Positions 46,494 through 58,627 of a stretch of DNA of 64,000 nucleotides are shown here, piece by piece. Origin of the DNA: Sambucus nigra. Lineage: Eukaryota; Streptophyta; Magnoliopsida; Dipsacales; Adoxaceae. The DNA lies in NCBI GenBank assembly GCA_949130495.1, contig OX422214.1, forward strand, positions 6,494,046 to 6,558,045, read 5' to 3'. A model generated the notes under the pieces. The model searched no databases. It was given only the letters and a program-made list of their open reading frames with translations, and was not told the DNA's origin. Position numbers and translations under genes: made by a program. Numbering within the stretch: the stretch's first letter is position 1; the number at the start of each line of letters is the position of its first letter.

Positions 46494-47999
46494 TGTAAGG
46501 ACACAATCGTTATTTTCGTTTCACCGCGATAATACAAACAAACCTAAATTACGGCTGTACTTGCGAGGCAAGCACATCGGTAAGTCGGATATCGAAAATC
46601 CACTGAGACGAGATGCTAAAATTTATAGGATTTAGTACTCCTCAATAAAAGGGAAAAAGGTGATTTACAAAATAAAAGAAAAATATGCATAAAAAGGAAA
46701 TATTAATCTAGGCGAATGTATTGAAACTAGATTAACAAAGCGAGTAAAACTATAGGTTGCGTCGAATATCCCTCACCCGAGTTAATTTGTATAAAATGGT
46801 CACATGGGTCGATGAGTTATTATGAATGCATCTCGTTTTGATAGTTAATTGAATCAAGGTTTGTCACGCCCCTAAATCCGCATAAAATCCTAATAATATT
46901 TTGGAGTCAACAAATATCTCAAAAATTATGCACGAAAGGTCGTAAGCACGGGACATACATGATATTCCCCATCAAATCTCCTAGGCGCAATAACTAGGAC
47001 AACACACCCAAAATAGGACCGTAAAAACCATCACCAAAGCAAAGCAACGCGTCAACCCGAGTGAATTCCATTCAAACACAACCTAATTTAAATTAGCTAG
47101 AAAGCATGGTAAAAACACGGTAAAGAAAGCGATAAATTTACACTAGAAAGCAAGTAAAGAAACCATGTAAATTACACTAGAAAGCAAGAATAATGGAAAT
47201 ACAACTATATTAAATGGAGAGGGTGAATGAATAGTCAACTCACAAACCTAAAAGGGTGTCAATCTAAGAAGAAATGAAGAAGAACTAACCAAAAACCCTC
47301 AAACCCTAAGCTATAACTCTCTAAAACTAACTATATACGAATTATCTCTATTTTTACATCAAAATTCCTTTATATAGTAAAAGGAATAAAATTAGAAAAA
47401 AAAAGAGAAAAGAAAAGAAAAGCCCAAATTATCAGCAGAAAACAGGGGATCGATCGATCGATCCCGTGGGCTCAATCGATCGATGCTCAGAAATCCAACC
47501 CACTGTCTCCCACGATTTGGAAAAATAGGAAGGATAGATCAATCGACCCCTTTTGTCGATCAATCGACCCCTTTGGCCGATCGACCGATCAAGAAGGTAT
47601 GAGCCCCCTGCCTCCTGTTTTGGGATGTTTGCCTTTCTCGTCCGCTGAAATCGCAATAACTTCTTCGTACGGACTCAGAATCGCGCACCATTCATGGCCA
47701 CATGAAGCTTGCGAGGAGGCATACAACTTCCATGAAGATGATGGGCTAGGTGCCAAAAATGTGAATTGACTAAAATGCCCTTGAACGTGCGATCGCGTAT
47801 AGAAATCAAGCGGAATGTGTCTGAATTTCACACTTAGCATCCAAATACCTATAAAAGCTCAATTAACCCCTGCAAAACATGTTAACATGGAAATACGAGG
47901 TTGTCTAGTTAACGAGCATAAATATATGGAATGAGATACCCGAGGGGGCTAAAATGCCTAGGTTCGTAGGATGAGATATGCAATATTTGCGTATCATCA
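46494..47999 (-). mobile_element. Element G 3' LTR (Athila-like)
   Basis: On the minus strand this starts TGATGATACGCAAATATTGC directly after a GGGGGTG polypurine tract and ends GTGTCCTTACA, 1,506 bp in all. It shares both ends and blocks such as TTTTAGCCCCCTCGGGTA with the solo LTR at 10669-12673. Runs of ATCGATCGAT and TCGATC-type palindromes occur at 47449-47592, upstream of a TATATAAAGG box at about 47373-47382. Frames at 47432-47840 are chance. The internal region follows at higher coordinates, and the 5' LTR is not in the window. Confidence 0.75.
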
Positions 48000-50089
48000 C
48001 ACCCCCTAAATTACACATTGCTAGTCCCTAGCAATGAAATAGGATCCAACAAAGAACTACAAGCAAACCAAAAGCAGGATGAGTACACAAGTATGGTATA
48101 AAAGCATAAGGCCACTTTCGCGGGAGATTCGATTGCATTTAGCGTATGCAATAAGCCGTTAAACCCCTAGGTCACCCTAGTGGATGAGTATCGTCTCGTA
48201 AGTGTTTTCAGGGATGACACCCATAAACATCATATGGTTTCCTCAAAATATGCCCAACCCAACATGCGACAAGCCCAACAATAGCGAATAAGATTTCATA
48301 CGTATCATTTCAAAGTGAATGAATTCAAACAAAAGTCCAAATCATTAACATTATAGAATGCACCTCATAGAATTGAAACCTTAAAATGTGGGAGGGGAGC
48401 GAGCACATGCAAAGTGTGATTTGGTAAAAACTTATATAAACCGGATAAACATTAAAGCATGCGTATATTCAATCCTCACGGGCATTACACTCATCAAGTG
48501 AATTCACTCAAAACGGGGAGATAACACACGGAACATGCGGGCATAAAGAGTAAATGTAAATGGAAACTAGTCCGCACACATGTCACAAATGAAGAACGCT
48601 ATATATAAACTAAAAAATCGTAATCTCAATGAAAGATACCGCCCATTAAAGGAGGTGAAATGTATTTTCACAGATTATCAAAACTATTATGACTTTTGAA
48701 TTACATCAACCTAAGATCACATAGGACTCTACTGGGGTTGTAATGTAGGCTAGGCTAGGGTACAAAATGAAAGGAATGTATGTACGGATTCAAATTATTC
48801 GGAAAGGAAAACTATGGATAATGGGAAAATAAGGGCAATATCAAATTTGGAAAACAAGTTCCAAAATGGCATTAGATTTATCATCGGGGACAGTAATCAA
48901 AGCCTATTGAACTATATACAACACTTACAACTTTCTCTTTCGTTTCCTTTCTTATTTTTCTCATGTTTTCTTTTGTTTTGTTTTTTGCTTTTTGCTTTCT
49001 CTTTTTCATCTCTTTTTTCACATCTCTTTTCTTTACTTTTCATACTTTCACATGCCTAAATTGCAACTGACATCACAACAACAACATTCAATCCCAAGCA
49101 ACATTCCAAACAAAGGTATGGAAAGTGTATGTATGGGCTAAAACTCCAATTCGGAGTTGGTTATGGGATTTGGGGTTATGAAACGAAAGGCTAATAATTA
49201 GGCTCAAGGGGGTGAACGAGGATAAACATATAAGGTGAGGTCACGGCTAATATGGGTGATATAACAAAGAATGCCTATGATCATTTCTAAAAGTTTACGC
49301 AATTCCCGAGTCAAAATAATAAATGAAAATCATGATCAAATAACACATTTCAAGTAGGAACTCAATTAATGAACGATCAATGAAAGACTAGTGAGATTAC
49401 CGAAGAATTCAACATTTTCAAAGAGGAAAGAATAGTGTATACACTCACAAACGATGAAATGTACAAAGCTTACTCGGTGTAAGTATATACAATGCAACAA
49501 AAGATTACCGAGTTATAAAAATCTTAAACCAAATCAATATAGCAATAAAAGTGCATGTACTCATGGGATTAAAGTTTAATTCATGAAGTTATTCACAATA
49601 TCAATAATTGAGACTAAAGTCTAATAACTTCTAAAATAGAGAACATGCATCATTGGGTTGTCTATTGGATCGAGTAATTATTGAAATTCATCATCGAAAA
49701 TAAGGGCAAAATGCCTAAAAAAGGAGAAAAAAGAAAGAAAATCTTTTTGAAATTTTTGAATTTTTTGAAGAAAAGCATACTAAGTAACTAACATGTGAGC
49801 AAAAACATGGACTAAAAAAAGAAATGGATAGAATATCCCACACCCCCTAACTTAAAAACTGACATTGTCCTCAATGTGAATTAAGAACCAAGTTTAAGAG
49901 AGGGAAAAAGCGATATTACTCAAAAGTGGAGCGATCCCCATAAGAACAACTCCAAAGAATATACAAAACAAGTAAGTACCGAGCATAGAAAAAAAATAAC
50001 AAAAAGTTAACTAATTACACTAGATTAATTAAAAAGGGGAAAGAAAAAATAAAGAAAGAAAGAATAAAAAGCTAACTATATACAACCTA
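48000..50089 (-). mobile_element. Element G 3' untranslated region
   Basis: On the minus strand the polypurine tract TTTAGGGGGTG abuts the LTR at 48000. Next to it is a hairpin with a perfect 9-bp stem (CATTGCTAG, 48016-48036). A second tract of the same kind, AAGTTAGGGGGTGTG, sits at about 49838-49852, preceded by CATTGAGGACAATG. No gag or pol is visible: this is the long non-coding tail of an Athila element. Blocks in it match B's tail (see 48131-48205). The right edge is where a plus-strand B LTR begins at 50090. Confidence 0.65.
48131..48205 (-). other. Conserved 3'-UTR hairpin block, element G
   Basis: GATTGCATTTAGCGTATGCA, then AAGCC, a TTAAACC-type block, CTAGGTCACCCTAGT and a CTCGTAAG segment. 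The core TTGCAT...ATGCAA is a 6-bp stem with a 7-base loop (48133-48151), ending about 134 bp from the LTR. The same block occurs in both B copies. Confidence 0.7.
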
Positions 50090-51619
50090 TGATTGCACAT
50101 AAATATTGTATATTTATTCCCCTAATTTCAGTGCATTTGTGAACCCGAGTGATGTAACATATATGGATTTGATGCACATTGATGCTACTAACCCTCATTG
50201 GTGAGTATTTCGTGTTTCGTGCTTATCTTATTGGTTTTACAGGTTAATTATGCAAACAGTGCAAAAGAGGAAGCAAGACAATGCTAGAAAGCTAAGAAGG
50301 CAAGTTCAAGGGAAATTTAGTAATTTTTTAGCCCGATCCGGAAGTAGAAGTGAACTGGAAAGTTGAAGAGCTCGGAACAACGAGAACACTGGAAGAAACG
50401 TAACCCAAATCCGAGCTACGGTTGATGATTTATGCCCAGTTGAAGTTGAAGAAAAATCCAAGAAAGGAAGAAAAGAAAAGCCAGAAAAATTCTAAGTGTA
50501 GCACTCCAAGCCATCATACATTCGCGAACCCTAGGCCAAAACGGTTTGGAAGCCGAACCGGTTCGGGGTCCCTGATGTGTGAATTTGCTCCTTTATTCTG
50601 ATTGGTTCCCAAGACTCCTATTAGGTTAAAACTCTCAAAAAATTGTAGGGAACGTGAGTACCAACTTAGGAACAACCATTAGGGATAGTTTTAGTCTGTT
50701 TTTGATAAAAGAAATAGAGAGGAACATCTAGGAACATCAAGGGAATAAATTGCTTCAAGATTCAATTGTTACGGGTTTGTTTTTCAAGTTTTAATTCAAG
50801 ATTCAAGATTCTTGTCATTGTTCTTGCATGCTTAGTTTCCGTATTCGATTCAACTTATTAATGTGTTCATAATACATATTTACATGCTTTAATCTAGTTT
50901 CATCATGAATTCTTACACATGCAACGTTATTATTTCATGCATTAGTCCATTTAACATGTCCGGCTAGGTTTAAAAGGTTGGGATGCATGAACCCAACCCG
51001 ATGTGTTAGTGCATGTGTATAATGTTAATCTGATGAATTTAACGATAAATTTTGATTGTATTGCGTAATTACATAATAGTTTTGGATCTTTATATCTCGT
51101 TTACCTTTGGGTACTCGTGATGATTTAGAGTTCAATTTGAGTGCAATTACAGCGATACTGATTTACTCATCCTCAGATTAGGTATGACGCGGGCTTGAAC
51201 CTCGTATACATAATGCTTGGGAGTCCTAAATTCCGGGTCTGATTTATCGAATAAATTTATGATTGACGTTGTCACTGCATTACACTAGGGTTGGGGGATT
51301 GTATTCCCATCCTGTTTTTTCATCATTTAGTTTAAAAAGTTTCGATTCAATTCTTCATTCCTCATTTAGATACTTCAGTTAGTTGCATTTTTCATCATAA
51401 TTTCATAATTGCCTTTAGTCTAATCATTCCCAAAACCAAATCTATTCCTTTCTTTTTAGAGTCATCGTTAGGATTCCTCCGTCTTATCCCATCCTCACAA
51501 CTCCATTGTCCTTTTTCCCTGAGGATCGATACCCGACTTGTCGGATTATTACTTGAGCGACAGGCTTGCACTTGAGCCTAGAGAGTACACACATTAGAGA
51601 CACATTCTGAGTCGTGTTA
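50090..51619 (+). mobile_element. Element B LTR, inverted copy
   Basis: 1,530 bp from TGATTGCACATAAATATTG to GAGTCGTGTTA, matching the reverse complement of 57078-58627 throughout. It is the only B LTR in plus orientation. One AACCGGTT unit is deleted near 50540. No PBS follows it: after AGTT the sequence jumps into the middle of a minus-strand B LTR. The left flank is element G sequence without a matching duplication. Confidence 0.8.
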
Positions 51620-51977
51620 AGTTCAACGGGGCATAAATCATCAACCGTAGCTCAGATTTGGGTGCCGTTTTTTCCAGTGTTCTCATTGTTCCGAGATCTT
51701 CAACTTTCCAGTTGACTTCTCCTTCCGTATCGGGCTGAAAAATTACTAAATTGCCCTTGAACTTGCCTTCTTACCTTTTCTAGCATTGTCTTGCTTCCTC
51801 TTTTGCACTGTTTGCATAATTAACCTGTAAAACCAATAAGAGAAGCACGAAACATGAAATACTCAACAACGAGGGTTAGTAGCATAAATGTGCATCAAAT
51901 CCATATATGTTACATCACTCGGGTTCACAAATGCACTGAAATTAAGGGAATAAATATACAATATTTATGTCCAATCA
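51620..51977 (-). mobile_element. Element B 3' LTR, truncated
   Basis: The first about 350 bp of the LTR on the minus strand (TGATTGGACATAAATATTG at 51977 and onward) match 58283-58627. It is truncated at the join with the inverted LTR. The polypurine tract AAGTTAGGGGGGTT lies just outside at 51978-51993. Confidence 0.8.
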
Positions 51978-53727
51978 AACCCCCCTAACTTAGAACTTTA
52001 CGCGTCCCGAGCAATGTAAAAGAATGAAAGTATGAGTTAAGGATCTTTCAAAGACTTTATCGGGATAGAGCACCTCTTTCGTGGGCAAGCGATTGCATTT
52101 AGCGCATGCAACAAGCCTTTAAACCTCTAGGTTACCCTAGTAGGACGAGTTGTGTCTCGTGAGGGTTTGCAGTGAATATACCCACAAAATCCGACTAAAA
52201 GAAAATTCAAAATACGCAAAAATTGTCCAATTCAAACTTTTTCGGAAAATAGTCATCATCAAGCCATATTTACGAGTCTCAAACCGTAGTGTGTGTGCGA
52301 AGCTGGAAATATAACCGCCAATTTCCACCGATTGATCATTACGTTACTTATTCGAAAATTCGTTTTGATTTCAATTTCTCACGGAACGCTCTCACAAACG
52401 AATCTCTCGGATTATGGTTATTCTCTCAGTATGCGTGATATAAAGAGTAAATGTAAGGGAAGAAAATTCACGCATACAATAGAAAGACGGAAATTTCATT
52501 GTGATAGGATCTCATCAATGGATTACGGTTTTAAAAACGGGAACATTGCCTCTATTTCGCGCACTTAGCCTCTTATATTATCTTTTGGTGTCTTAACTCT
52601 CCGCGCGGTAATCAATTTCGCAATTTGGACTCGGTTAGGACTTTTTCGGGGTTTAATGTATATTGGGTAACATGGAAATGGTCGGGAAATTCGGAATTGG
52701 AAAAGTTATTTAGGATGTCCATTTGTGCTTTTTTCTGGGCTATTGCTCATTTTTTCTTCTTTTTCTAATTTTGTTTTTTGTTTTTCACTACTTTTCTTTT
52801 CTTGTTATTTTTGTTGAGCATACTATTTTGTTTCTTGCCCCTTTATATGCACTTTTTGGACTTAAAATCTGAATTTTTCATTTTTCACAATTCCGGGCTA
52901 TTTTGGGTTTTTCGGGTTGTCAAACGAAAGGAAAAATTATTCGGCTCAATTTGGGTTGCAAAGGATGATTTTTTGCTACTTTTTTTTCTTGGCCAAATTT
53001 TTTGGGTGACAAACGAGGGCCTACTTCATTGTCCAAAATGCCAATTGCGTTACCATATGCGTTTCGAGGTGAATTTAAGTTTAGAGGCTAATTTGGCACG
53101 TTTTTCAAGGCAATATTGCACACATTTTTCAAAACCGATCAAAATGAAAGGATTGAGATCCTTGACAACTTATTAAGCGCTAAAAAGAACTTTGAGTTAA
53201 CAATTAACTCAGATTGATTTAAAAACTCGCAAAACGTGATAGGCTCGAATCTCACCGGGTTTGTTAATCTCCACATTTATTCGTTAAGTCGTCAATTTTC
53301 GCTCAATTTCCATCTTTGGTCAATTTCGGCTTTGTGTATGTTGGCTGTTTACAATTTGAGACTCCAATTTGACTTTTAATGATATTTTTGAAAAATTTGA
53401 ATTCCAATTTTTACATATTTTGAACAAAAATATTTTTGAATTTTTCAAACTTTTATGATTTTTTTCGAAATTTTTGGGCATTTTGAAAGTTTGTGAAGTT
53501 TTAGAAATACGCACTTGGGACCCCCCCCCTAACTTAGACTTTTGCATTGTCCTCAAGCAAAAAGGACGAAAATCTAACTCAAGGCGAATGAAAAGTGCGG
53601 AAAAATAAAACAAACAAATATTAAAATGCAACAAGACACTATATGACACTCATGCATGACTCAAAAAAACAACAATAATCACCCCATACGCGTCGGGGGT
53701 GTGACGACCTCTCATCTCTCCACAAAC
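51978..53727 (-). mobile_element. Element B copy 1, 3' untranslated region
   Basis: About 1.75 kb without a credible gene, repeated at 61312-63064 with few differences. It holds the polypurine tract next to the LTR and the conserved hairpin block at 52091-52150. A second AAGTTAGGGGG tract lies at about 53521-53540, beside TTGAGGACAATG. There the C run is longer than in copy 2, a homopolymer difference. Open stretches such as 52778-53176 come from T-rich sequence. Confidence 0.7.
52091..52150 (-). other. Conserved 3'-UTR hairpin block, element B copy 1
   Basis: GATTGCATTTAGCGCATGCA, AAGCC, TTTAAACCTCTAGGTTACCC. The stem TTGCAT/ATGCAA and its distance of about 116 bp from the LTR edge match element G and copy 2. 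Confidence 0.7.
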
Positions 53728-56700
53728 TCACCCGACCCCACTCACGGGGTTTGATGTTCTCCTTGTCTCTCCCATCCTATGATTATAAGCTAACAATCGG
53801 AACAAGTTGGGACCTCGCCCATAGATAAAGGATAGACCGGTAGACTCATCGTGACTAACTGGAAAGGGATCCTCGTGATGCTAGCTCAAAGTGTGATCTG
53901 CGCGCACTGACGCGGAGGGAACACCTAGGTTTCGTTAAATTTTTAAGATGCATGGGTCGGGCTCTAAGTCAGATGAACCACAACTTTTCTCCTCACTTGC
54001 CTTCAGGGCCTCTAGTGTTGTGGGTGGATTGTCACAACGAAGGAATTCATCAATTTTTGCTTTCAATTTACTTTAGTCTAAGTGACTACATGAATCCAAT
54101 AGGGATTGGCCTTCAATAGTAATACTTTCATCCACTTGCCCGAATTCTGTTTCAAAATCTTCCATGCTCATGTCTCCTAGTTCTCTCTCTCGAGTAGTGC
54201 CTACGTCATCTCTTACTTGCTCGATCTCCAGCTTCACCAGTTTTCTCTCTTCTAACCCCTCTCTCTTTCTTTCAATTGCGGTCACTATAAACCTCCCCCC
54301 CACTTTCCTCTCATTGTCACATCTACCACTATTACTTGATGAAATAGGGCACACTTCTAACGGCTCTCTCTTGTGGGACCCCACATTCTCATGGCTCAAC
54401 ACTAAGCAGGACCCTAGGGCATCTCCACAATCATTTTCCTCAAAGTACGCCCCTACGATCTCGTCTATGAAGCTCACCGCGTGAAGGTCATCTTCTTCCC
54501 CTGTATGTTGGGTGACATGGAAGATGTTGGTCTCTAAGGTCATGTTCCCAAAGGTGAGTTGCATTCTCCCATTCCGAGTATTGATGATGGTGTTAGCCGT
54601 AGCTAAGAAAGGGCACCCAGGGATGATGGGAACATGGTTGCTCGAGTTAAATGAGGGCTCCGTGTCCCAAATGACAAAGTCTATCGGGAAGTAGAAAGTG
54701 TCAATTTGGACGATCACGTCCTCGACTATGCCTCTTGGGATCTTCACGGTTCGATCCGCTAATTGGAGAGTGACCTTTGTGGGCTTGAGGTCGCCCAAGT
54801 CAAGATGCCTATAGATGGAGTAAGGGAGGATATTGACACTTGCTCCCAAATTAAGTAAGGCTTTTTCGATTTTGTTTTCTCCAATGATGCAGGAAATGGT
54901 GGGTGCACCGGGATCTTTGAATTTAGGTGGGAGATCATTGAGTAGAATGGAGCTCACATTCTGTGCTAGAAAGACATTTTTCTTTACCTTCATCTTTCTC
55001 TTTACCGTCAACAAGTCTTTAATGACTTTTCCATAAGCTGGAATTTGCTTAATGGCATCGAAGAAAGGTAAATTTAGCTTAACTTGTTTTAGCACGTGTA
55101 GCACGTCATCACGTGGGTTTCCTTTATGGGAAGGAATTAGCCTTTGAGGAAACGGTGCCGCGGAGGGTGGTTTCACTACAACCTCGGGCGCACTAGCGTC
55201 TTCTTTGTCACTCTCATTTAAGGAGACATCTTCGGCCTCTTTCGTGCCGGGCGAAATCTCCTTATCTTTAAGTACGTCTCGTGGGGGAGGTGACAAGGCA
55301 ACTACCCTCCCACTACGTAGAGTGGTAATTGCGCTACATTTCTGAAGATGGTCATGGGGTGTCGAGCTAACACTAGTTTGACCTTGGAGAGGTCTTTGGC
55401 CCTGGGCAGAAAACTTTCCCTTCTCTTGAACACTCAACGAGGATTGTATTTTTGACAGATTCGCATTTATGTCGCTAATCAGACAATTATATTTGTCATT
55501 GGTTGCGGTTTGGTTTGCAATGAATTGATGCATGGTATCCTCGAGAGTTCTCCGCTGTGGTGGAATATAATTTCCTTGAGGTGGCGGTGCTTGCGCTTGT
55601 CCTTGCATGGGCGGGGATTGTTGAAAATGTTATGGTGGAAGAGGGGCAACATGCGAAGGAGGGTTCATTGGGGCATGTTGTTGGCCATAGCTAAAACCGG
55701 GATGATTTTTCCATGAAGGGTTGTATGAATTCCCGTGCGGGGCACCTAAATTACCCTTAAAGCCTCCTATACCACTAACTTGCTCCTGTAACATTACTTT
55801 GTAGGCGGGTATCGTAGGGCATTCCTCAGTTGAATGTCCCGCCTCACAAATCGCACACACCTTCACGATTGGGTTCGGAATGGGTCAAGCTGGTCCTTTT
55901 CCATATAAATCGCATAGGTCTCGCAATCCTTTCTCAATGGTGTCCAATCGACAATCCATCATAAAATTCTTATCTACATGGAATAGGCCGAATGCCGATG
56001 GAGCGGTGGTGGATTGTCAATTTCGATTTTGAGCATTCGGGTCAGAGTTATCCCAGGATTGGGTAGTCTCGGCGACATACCTCATGTGAAGATCAGCATC
56101 GTGGGCATCGAGATCGACAAACGGACCACTTCCCATAGTTTCAACAAGTTGTTTGGAGTTAATATTTAACCCATTATAGATAATGGAGATGATTTGCGAT
56201 GGATCAAATCCATGATGGGGGCATGAAGCCACTAACTCGTTGAAACGTTCATAACATCGATGGAATGGCTCATTTTCATGTTGCCTAAACGCTTGAATTT
56301 GAGCCTTGATAGAGATTGTTCGATGTGGTGGGAAGAATTTCTTGAGAAATTTAGATTGTAGCTCATTCCAGGATGGAATCGAGCTTGGAGGTAAAGACTA
56401 TAGCCAGGCTTTAGCTTTATCTTTAAGCGAGAAGGGGAAGAGTTTGAGGCAGATTACCTCTTGTGTGCAGGTTTGATCATTGAGAGTATCACACACGTCC
56501 TCAAATTCCCTTATATGGAGGTATGGCTTTTCAGAATCCATACCGTGGTAATGTGGTAGCATCTGGATCATTCCATTTTTGAAACGGAATTGCCCGGCAT
56601 TATACGGGAGTATAATGCATCCCGGAGTGACAGTGCGCTCAAGATATAAGAATTCTCTCAACGGGCGGTATGGAAGCTCGTCCTCACCGGTAGTGCATTA

Positions 56701-56942
56701 CTATGTTGCGACATCTCTCTCTCACTTGACGACTCGGCGCTCTCACTGGGTGTGCTCGAAGTGTGTCCTACGAATGAGAATGGAGTGTTGCTAGAGACTG
56801 AGTGTGACGGTGTGGGCGGTGGGATCCAAAACTGTGTCGCGTTTGGAGTGTGGGGACTATCGGGATTATACTCAACAAGTGGATTTTCGTGAATGCTGGT
56901 TGGAGTATTATGGGGTGTGGGAGTGGTTTCAGAATTTTGCAT
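53728..56942 (-). pseudogene. Element B copy 1 gag-protease
   Basis: The minus strand starts MQNSETTPTPHN (56942), with a frameshift near 56660. The main frame then runs from 56661 with stops near 56398, 56017, 55890, 55630 and 54073. Athila-type capsid: NGMIQMLPHYHGMDSEKPYL, FPFSLKDKAKAWL, FKKFFPPHR-like text, and FNELVASCPHHGF. The zinc knuckle is VCAICEAGHSTEECP (CX2CX3HX4C, about 55860-55816). The protease region reads LLNLGASVNILPYSIYRHL, with Asn where the catalytic Asp is expected. After IIPGCPFLATANTIINT comes a Glu/Ser-rich tail of about 260 residues ending SNPVSGVG at 53728. No RT, RNase H or integrase follows, unlike standard Athila. Confidence 0.85.
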
Positions 56943-57052
56943 TAAAGTTTAGGAGAGGTGATGGTGAATCTTTTTATTTATTTATTTATTTATTTTTTGA
57001 AATTTTTGGTCAAAGCGTTGGATTGACTCAATCTAATCCTAAGTCTACCTAG

Positions 57053-57071
57053 TTCCCCGGCAATGGTGCCA
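57053..57071 (-). other. Element B primer-binding site
   Basis: The minus strand reads TGGCACCATTGCCGGGGA six bases after the LTR end. This is the tRNA-Asp-type Athila PBS (usual TGGCGCCGTTGCCGGGGA) with two changes. Confidence 0.85.
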
Positions 57072-57077
57072 AAAACT

Positions 57078-58627
57078 TGACACGACTCAGAATGTGTCTC
57101 TAAAGTATGTACTCTCTAGGCTCAAGTGCAAGCCTGTCGCTCAAGTAATAATCCGACAAGTCGGGTATCGATCCTCAGGGAAAAAGGACAACGGAGTTGT
57201 GACGATGGGATAAGACGGAGGAATCCTAACGATGACTCTAAAAAGAAAGGAAAAGATTTGGTTTTGGGAATGATTAGACTAAATGCAATTATGAAATTAT
57301 GATGACAAATGCAACTAAATAAAGTATCTAAATGAGGAATGAAGAATTGAATCGAAACTTTTTAAACTAAATGATGAGAAATCAGGATGGGAATACAATC
57401 ACCCAACCCTAGTGTAATGCAGTGACAACGTCAATCATAAATTTATCCGATAAATGAGACCCGAAATTTAGGACTCCCAAGCATTATGTATACGAGGTTC
57501 AAGCCCGCGTCATACCTAATCTGAGGATGAGAAAATCAGTATCGCGGTAATTGCACTCAAATTGTACTCTAAATCATCACGAGTACCGAAAGGTAAACAA
57601 GACATAAATATACACAACTATTATGTAATTACGCAATACGATCAAAATTTGTCGTTAAATTCATCGGATTAACATTATACACATGCACTAACACATCGGG
57701 TTGGGTTCATGCATCCCAAACTTTTAAACCTAGTCGGACATGTCAAATGGACTAATGCATGAAATAATAACATTGCATGTGTAAGAATTCATGATGAAAC
57801 TAGATTAAAGCATGTAAATATGTATTATGAACGCAATAATAAGTTGAACCGAATACGGAAACTAAGCATGCAAGAACAATGACAGGAATCTTGAATCTTG
57901 AATTAAAACTTGAAAAACAAACCCGTAACAATTGAATCTTGAAGCAATTTATTCCCTTGATGTTCCTAGATGTTCCTCTCTATTTTTTTTTCAAAAACAG
58001 ACTAAAACAATCCCTAATGGCTGTTCCTAAGTTGCTGCTCATGTTCCCTACAATTTTTTGAGAGTTTTAACCTAATAGGAGTCTTGGGAACCAATCAAAA
58101 TAAAGGAGAAAATTCGCGCATTAGGGACCCCGAACCGGTTCAGCCTGTACCCCGAACCGGTTCGCCCCCCAAACCGGTTCGGCCTGGGGTTCGCGAATGT
58201 ATGCTGGCTTGGAGTGCTACACTTATAATTTTTCTGGCTTTTCTTTTCTTCCTATCTTGGATTTTTCTTCAACTTCAACTAGGCATAAATCATCAACCGT
58301 AGCTCGGATTTGGGTACCGTTTCTTCCAGTGTTCTCGTTGTTCCGAGCTCTTCAACTTTCTAGATGACTTCTCCTTCCGGATCGGGCTGAAAATACTAAA
58401 TTGCCCTTGAACTTGCCTTCTTAGCTTTTCTAGCATTGTCTTGCTTCCTCTTTTGCACTGTTTGCATAATTAACCTGTAAATCCAATAAGCGAAGCACGA
58501 AACACGAAATACTCGCCAACGAGGGTTAGTAGCATAAATGTGCATTAAATCCATATATGTTACATCACTCGGGTTCACAAATGCTTTGTAATTAGGAGAA
58601 TAAATATACAATATTTATGTCCAATCA
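57078..58627 (-). repeat. Element B full LTR (LTR-a)
   Basis: 1,550 bp, minus-strand TGATTGGACATAAATATTG to GAGTCGTGTCA, followed by the PBS. It serves as the 5' LTR of B copy 1. It is complete, with TG...CA ends, and includes the AACCGGTT palindrome cluster at 58131-58184. Confidence 0.9.
58131..58184. repeat. Triple AACCGGTT palindrome cluster in B LTRs
   Basis: Three AACCGGTT cores, mostly embedded in CGAACCGGTTCG, lie within 54 bp. The same cluster recurs at 59511-59563 (LTR-b) and 60811-60865 (LTR-c). The inverted LTR near 50540 keeps only part of it. A short open frame crosses each copy, but this reflects LTR identity and not a gene family. Confidence 0.85.

Noticed and set aside
52778..53176. 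132-codon frame with a hydrophobic start as a membrane protein
   Set aside because: It is antisense to the B tail in T-rich sequence. Copy 2 splits it into two overlapping frames, as expected of a chance ORF.
54164..54484. Plus-strand frame opposite the B gag-protease tail
   Set aside because: It is the reverse frame of a Glu/Ser-rich coding region. The minus strand has recognisable domains.
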